From contig JAAALK010000081.1 in NCBI GenBank assembly GCA_019279435.1, forward strand, positions 25,508,457 to 25,572,456: a DNA stretch of 64,000 bases, in the 5' to 3' direction. Every line of letters begins with the position of its first letter. The first letter of the stretch is position 1. The notes below the pieces were generated by a model. That model did not search any database, was not told the origin of the DNA, and worked only from the letters and a program-made list of their open reading frames with translations. The translations under genes and the position numbers were made by a program. Shown piece by piece: positions 59,163 to 64,000 of the stretch. This DNA comes from Zizania palustris (taxonomy: Eukaryota > Streptophyta > Magnoliopsida > Poales > Poaceae).

Positions 59163-59578
59163 GGGCATGTACAACCGTGAGACGGCGGAACAATTTTCAA
59201 AATACAAGAGATAACAAAGAAACTGTATGGTACAATCTTAAGCCCCTGAATTATAAATGTAACTAAGAGACAACATGTATGGAGAATCGTGTAGACAAAT
59301 TCTTCACAAAGAGCCTCTTGTATTTTTTCAGTTAACCCCCTAAAGATCTCTTAAGAAACCACCTATTAAATAGGTTTTGTAGGGAAAATATCCTGTGCAA
59401 TCTGCAATCGTACAATTATGTGATCTGGTGCATCCAATCAAGATCTAACGGTTACATACGAAACCTAATTTTTTTTTACTTTTTTCATATATAACCGTTA
59501 GATCTTAATTAGATGCATCAGATCACATGATTGCATGACTACATGATTGCACAAGATATTTCCTTGTTTTACATGCCC
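59163..59578. mobile_element. Tourist-like MITE with nested palindrome, 416 bp
   Basis: Ends GGGCATGTA with TAA on both sides (59160-59162, 59579-59581), fitting PIF/Harbinger. Inside, 59395-59555 forms its own inverted repeat (agatctaacggtta and taaccgttagatct arms with gtgatctg.tgcatc), perhaps a second inserted unit. Confidence 0.7.
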
Positions 59579-59581
59579 TAA

Positions 59582-60497
59582 GAACAATTTCTCTATATCT
59601 CTATCCCCTACCTCTGCTCGCAGGCTGTTACCATTGGTGTCCTACAATCCTCTCGGGAGAAAGCAGGTGATCGAGGTTGGCATTCATCCTCCGTAACCAG
59701 TGTGTTGCGTGCAGTTCCTTATGTTTCATAAGAATTGAACTAGTGGTTTGGTTTGTCCGATTGTTTGATCCTTTCGCTCGCGTGCTTTTTATCAAGCGAT
59801 GGGAAGAGGTTGATTTTGCTCTTGTTTGTGGTATGGTACGAATCGCCATTCGTTTGGTTTTTACGGAATCCTTTTTTTAATGGCAACTGGATAAATTGCT
59901 GAAAATAGAAACCCAAGAGCATGGCTCGATGCCTGGTGCCGAGGCGAGGAGGACCTATGCGCCGGCACGAGCAGCCGCGCCGACGAGGACATGCGCCGCC
60001 GCCGAACTCCCTAGACGCCCTGTCTCGCTGGCGTGGGCGAGGGCGAGGGAGAGGGCGAGGTGGATGCGGCATCATGGCACTTGCGGTGGAGGTCCGGCGG
60101 GTACGGTCGCCAAGCGGCAGTGAAGAGTCACAAATCGTCGGCTTCCTTCCCCTTTCTCTCTCCCTGTCCCTGAACGCCGATTGGCTAGATCCGCGGAGCC
60201 GCCGCCGACCTCGTCCCTTTCATCCCCGCCATGGTTTCACCACCTACCGACCTCCATTCCGCTCGGCCAGAGCATTGCCGAACCGGTGACTCCATTTTCA
60301 TCTCGTCCGGCTAATAGTCTAATACTACACTGGTTCGTTCCTGTTGTACTTGCTTGCGCTAGGAATCTAGCTGGAAATGTTGAATTGAGTGCTAGTGTGC
60401 TACTCCTCTGTATTAACTTAGCTTTATTGTTCTTTATGCAGAAGAGCTTCTTTACTAGCATAAACGATTACACGGACCACGCATTACAAATTCGAGT
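59582..60497. other. Leader region of the kinase gene
   Basis: 59900-60290 is GC-rich and probably holds promoter or 5' non-coding exon of the gene that follows. Open frames on both strands here are composition-driven. No TATA box assigned. Confidence 0.35.
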
Positions 60498-63400
60498 ATG
60501 GATCCAACTGATGTATCGTTCCGATTGTTAGAAGAAATTACAGATGGGTTCTCTACGGAGCGAAAACTTGGTGAAGGTGCATATGGAACTGTTTACAAGG
60601 TAAGTTGTGGGCAACTTTAGTTTTGTAAAGCATTTTATTGGGAGTGTGCACTACATGCTTTGCCCATATAGTACTGAGGTGATCAATTAACCTAGCCCCA
60701 CTTTCCAAAGAATGAATCAATGAAACCTGGTTGTAGTAAAGTGTGAGAACAAGCCAAATAGAGCCTAATGCTTACATTCTCCTGCTTGTTGAATGCTGAC
60801 ACTAGTAGCACTAAATCAAGCTCTATTGAGTACTGACAATAGATCCATAATAGGGAGAGCGTAAAAATGGAGATGATATTGCGGTGAAGATGCTTCACAA
60901 TGATACGCTAGGATTTGATGACAAGCAATTTGAGAATGAGTTCCAGAACCTTATGAGGCTTGAGCATCCAAACATTATACGGTTAGTTGCCTACTGCTAT
61001 GAAACACAACATAAACATGCAGAGTACAACGGAAGAATAGTGTTTGCTGCAACAATACATCGAGCACTATGCTTCGAGTATATGTCTGGCGGGAGCCTTA
61101 AAGATCACCTTTCTGGTATGATGTCGCTCCACTTCTAGTATACTCTTTGTGCAAGAAAAATAGTTGTGTATATTTGCATTCTGTTGATATCTCTTTTGTT
61201 TTCCTTTGCAGATGAATTTCATGGTCTTGATTGGCCTACACGGTACAAAATTATTAAAGGGACATGTGAGGGTTTAAAATATCTACATGAGGAACTTAAG
61301 CCACCTATATACCATTTGGACCTAAAACCTGGCAATATATTGCTTGACAAGAACATGGTGCCAAAACTTGCAGATTTTGGTCTGTCCAAGCTTTTCAGTG
61401 AAGAGAAAACAAGGATCACACAAACTCCTATTGGGACATTGTAAGCTGAATAACTTGTTTCAACGATTCTTTTTCTAATAATAAAAATGTACTTAATACA
61501 AATTCATCATATGTGTCCCAATGCAGCGGATACCTGCCACCGGAATACATGGAGAAGAATATAGTCTCAAACAAGTTAGATATATTCAGCTTGGGTGTTG
61601 TAATACTAAATATAATTGCAGGACCTAGATGGCGCTCCAGAAGTGCTGACATGTCTTCCCAAGGATTTATTGATCAAGTAAGAAATACCTTTTCTCTTTA
61701 TTAGGAATGGTGATTGTTTCTAACAAAACTATATATATTTCATTTGAATAGTACTAGTTAATCTTTACTTTCTGATTTCACAGGTACTAGGAAATTGGAC
61801 AATTAGATTACATGAAACAGGGAATGGTTCCTCACTGGAAGCATACTGCCAAGATGTGAAGACGTGCACTCAAATAGCACAGAGATGCTTGGAGATTGAT
61901 AGACACAAAGGCCTAATATAGTGGACATCAGCAATAAGATTAATGAGAAAGAAACTAAGCTTGGCAAGGTAATTAATATTTTTACTGGCATTTTGTTTCT
62001 TTAATTAAAAAGTCCAGTGCAAATAAGGATCTTCATAAACGCATACATTGGAATCATTTTCCTTTGGTCAATGGGCTTTGATTCTGTTCTTCGTCTATTT
62101 GATACAAATTTTATGATGAGTTAAGGAATGACTTGTAATCTCATTTTCACAATATTTTCCTTGTTTTGAGGGATTTCCAATAATCGACATCCCTCAATTT
62201 CAATATCCCCTTTATTTTGGAATTGCATTCTGATATCTGTGTAATGTTACTTAGTAAATTTGATCGATCTATACTGATTTTCTAAAATAGAATATTTCTT
62301 TGTGTTGCTCTTGCTGATTTATGGTGGATGGCGATGACTTCTCTTGCCAATTTAAGGTCAATGGTGATGATGTACGGCAGCCCCAAAGAATTGTATGTGA
62401 TTTCCATCTTTTCCTTAGATTTACCATATTTGCACATGATGGGTTATCACAAATATCTTAGCATTCTCACAAATCTAGGATCCTGTTTCATCACATCAGA
62501 CGATGATCAATATTCCCAGTGTGCTTTCGATGGATGTGCATCCAACAGAGCCATGGTGAGTGGATAATTGATTTGTTGGCGAGGGGAGAAAAATTGCATA
62601 TGTTCTTTAGTTTCCTTTTGTAATGAAAACTGGAAGCAAGATTTGCATTTGTGATGTATGCTGATATATTTCCTCATGTAACCCAGGATCATAATGGGTC
62701 ATCCTCGTGGTTTGGTTCGGATATTTGACTACGATAAGAAGGTGAGTAAAAGATATAGGATTTGAATGGAATTAATTTACCTATCCCAAACCCTAATTAA
62801 CTATGTTACAATCTCTTGATCTTAATCCCTATGTCCTACACTAGGATCTTTCAATCTTAATTCCTACATTTGCCGCACTGTCTGTCTCACTCTAATTGTT
62901 ATTTGAAAACTTAGTGGTGATGATGCAAAATTTTAACATCCGTGCTTCAATGCGTATTTATCTGCAGGAAGAAGTGCAGTCATTTGAAGTCATAAAGGAA
63001 TCACCAGGCATGCATTCTTTCTGATTAACTGGCCTTATTCTTTTTCCTAGCCAGCATCTCAATAATATAGTTCTAACAGATTAATCATGTCAATTGCGTA
63101 CAGTTCGGGCAGCAAAATTCATTCCACGAAAGTCGTGGTTTGTGGCTGGTGATTACAATGGTTACATTTACGTATACAGTTATGAAAAAGGACATAGAGC
63201 TTTTAATCTGCTTTCAATAAAAGGAGTCTCCTCCCTGTTAAATGAGAAACAAAAGCAGAGAGTCAAGAAATTCAAAGCTCATGATAGAAGCACTGGTCAT
63301 TCAGCCATCTTGTCTATGGCAGTCCATCCAACCAATTCTTATCTGCTGTCAGCAGCGACTGACGGCGTTATTAAGCAATGGGACTGGGACCAGGATTGGA

Positions 63401-63758
63401 AATGCATACAGACATTCACATGTTACAATAATGAAGTGACTCAAATCAAGTTTAACCCAATTGACACAAATAGTTTTGCCAGTGCTTCCACAGATGATAC
63501 ACTAAAGGTTTTTTTTTCCGCCACATGTTTCGTTAATTATGCAAAATTGTAGAAGGTCCATAGTCCATATATATTAACATGTTTTTTGTTTAACCTGCAT
63601 GCATGCTATATATGTGTCTTGGAATATTGTAGATTTGGAATATTCACTCTGGTCATTGTGAATTCAAGCTGAACATACCTGGGGTGACATCTTTTGATTA
63701 CTTCACTCGTGGTGATCAACTACACTTGATCGTTGGTTGTAGTGATGGAACAGTCGTA
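60498..63758 (+). CDS. Non-RD protein kinase continuing into WD40-repeat exons (partial, runs off the window)
   Basis: Kinase exons: 60498-60599, 60854-61115, 61212-61440, 61527-61677, 61784-61968. Motifs: GEGAYGTVY loop, IAVKM lysine, HLDLKPGN (Leu replaces the Arg of HRD, so non-RD), DFGLSKLF, PIGT.GYLPPEY. A single lost base near 61912 gives an early TAG at 61919-61921; the next codons in the other frame (IVDISNKINEKE...) continue the family sequence. WD40 exons: ~62500-62555 (SMDVHPTEP), 62687-62741 (RGLVRIFDYDKK), 62968-63007, 63104-63507 (WFVAGDYNGYIYVYSYE; ILSMAVHPTNSYLLSAATDG; FASASTDDTLK), 63633-63758 (IWNIHSGHCEF...GCSDGTV). The intron after 63007 has a GC donor. Fused kinase and coatomer-like WD repeats occur in a rice gene family; non-RD kinases often act in immunity. 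Alternatively two adjacent genes. Confidence 0.75.
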
Positions 63759-64000
63759 GTAAGACATCCTCCTCATATCTATATCTGTACTACTAAAAAA
63801 TGAAGTTTCTTTTGTTCTCCCATCCACACTTATGAAATCCACCTCAAGAAAACCATATTTCTAAAAAAAACAGGTTTCCTAAGAAAAAAAGGCTTAAACA
63901 AACCAAACAACATCCATCTGCTTCCCCCTTTCACTTGCCTCATGCCATTCCTGAGAAAACATAAAAATAACGAATCAATTGAAAAAAACCATCAAAACGA
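63759..64000 (+). other. Intron or 3' flank at the window edge
   Basis: After the GT donor at 63759 no further exon is seen before the window ends; the sequence is AT-rich with several A runs. Confidence 0.4.

Overview
This is nuclear DNA from a grass, most likely rice (Oryza) or a close relative. The evidence is two tandem plant alcohol dehydrogenase genes with the ten-exon layout of grass Adh genes, rice-type MITEs (including Micron-like elements flanked by TA microsatellites), chromovirus and SIRE-like retrotransposons, and a rice-family kinase/WD-repeat gene. The species is inferred, not proven. A run of 100 N at 42407-42506 marks a scaffold gap.

Layout. 1-1837: AT-rich, no gene seen. 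1838-7162: a complete Ty3/gypsy chromovirus on the minus strand with 436-bp LTRs, a GCTAC target duplication, one in-frame stop and one frameshift. 8667-9899: a likely solo LTR. 11166-29453: an 18.3-kb Helitron on the minus strand (5' TC next to host A, 3' hairpin and CTAG next to host T). It carries an 11-exon Rep-helicase gene, a 10-exon Ulp1-like cysteine protease gene, fragments of a serine hydroxymethyltransferase gene (plus strand) and of a VAC14-like gene (minus strand), and a 3-copy array of a ~467-bp unit. 29454-31994: intergenic with a Tourist-like MITE. 31995-34528 and 37699-40361: Adh2-like and Adh1-like genes in tandem, with a MITE between them. 42507-51585: a decayed SIRE-like copia element on the plus strand whose 5' LTR is cut by the gap. 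51586-~55560: the gag half of a second, related copia element on the minus strand, abutting the first. 55568-59578: a cluster of small DNA transposons (fold-back, CACTA end, two Micron-like, hAT-like, MULE/Pack-MULE-like, Tourist-like). 60498 to near the right edge: a non-RD kinase gene continuing into WD40 exons, running off the window.

How it fits together. The window is a gene pair (Adh) and one kinase gene in a sea of transposons. The Helitron is the most notable part: besides its own transposition gene it carries a nearly intact Ulp1-type protease in the same orientation, close to its 3' terminus, and pieces of at least two host genes.

A warning about base quality. Nearly every coding gene is broken by isolated single-base gains or losses, often in or beside homopolymers, while exon borders, splice sites, start and stop codons and catalytic residues remain. 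In the two Adh genes these indels far outnumber obvious damaging substitutions. Consensus errors in the assembly are therefore at least as likely as real pseudogenisation, and raw reads are needed to decide.
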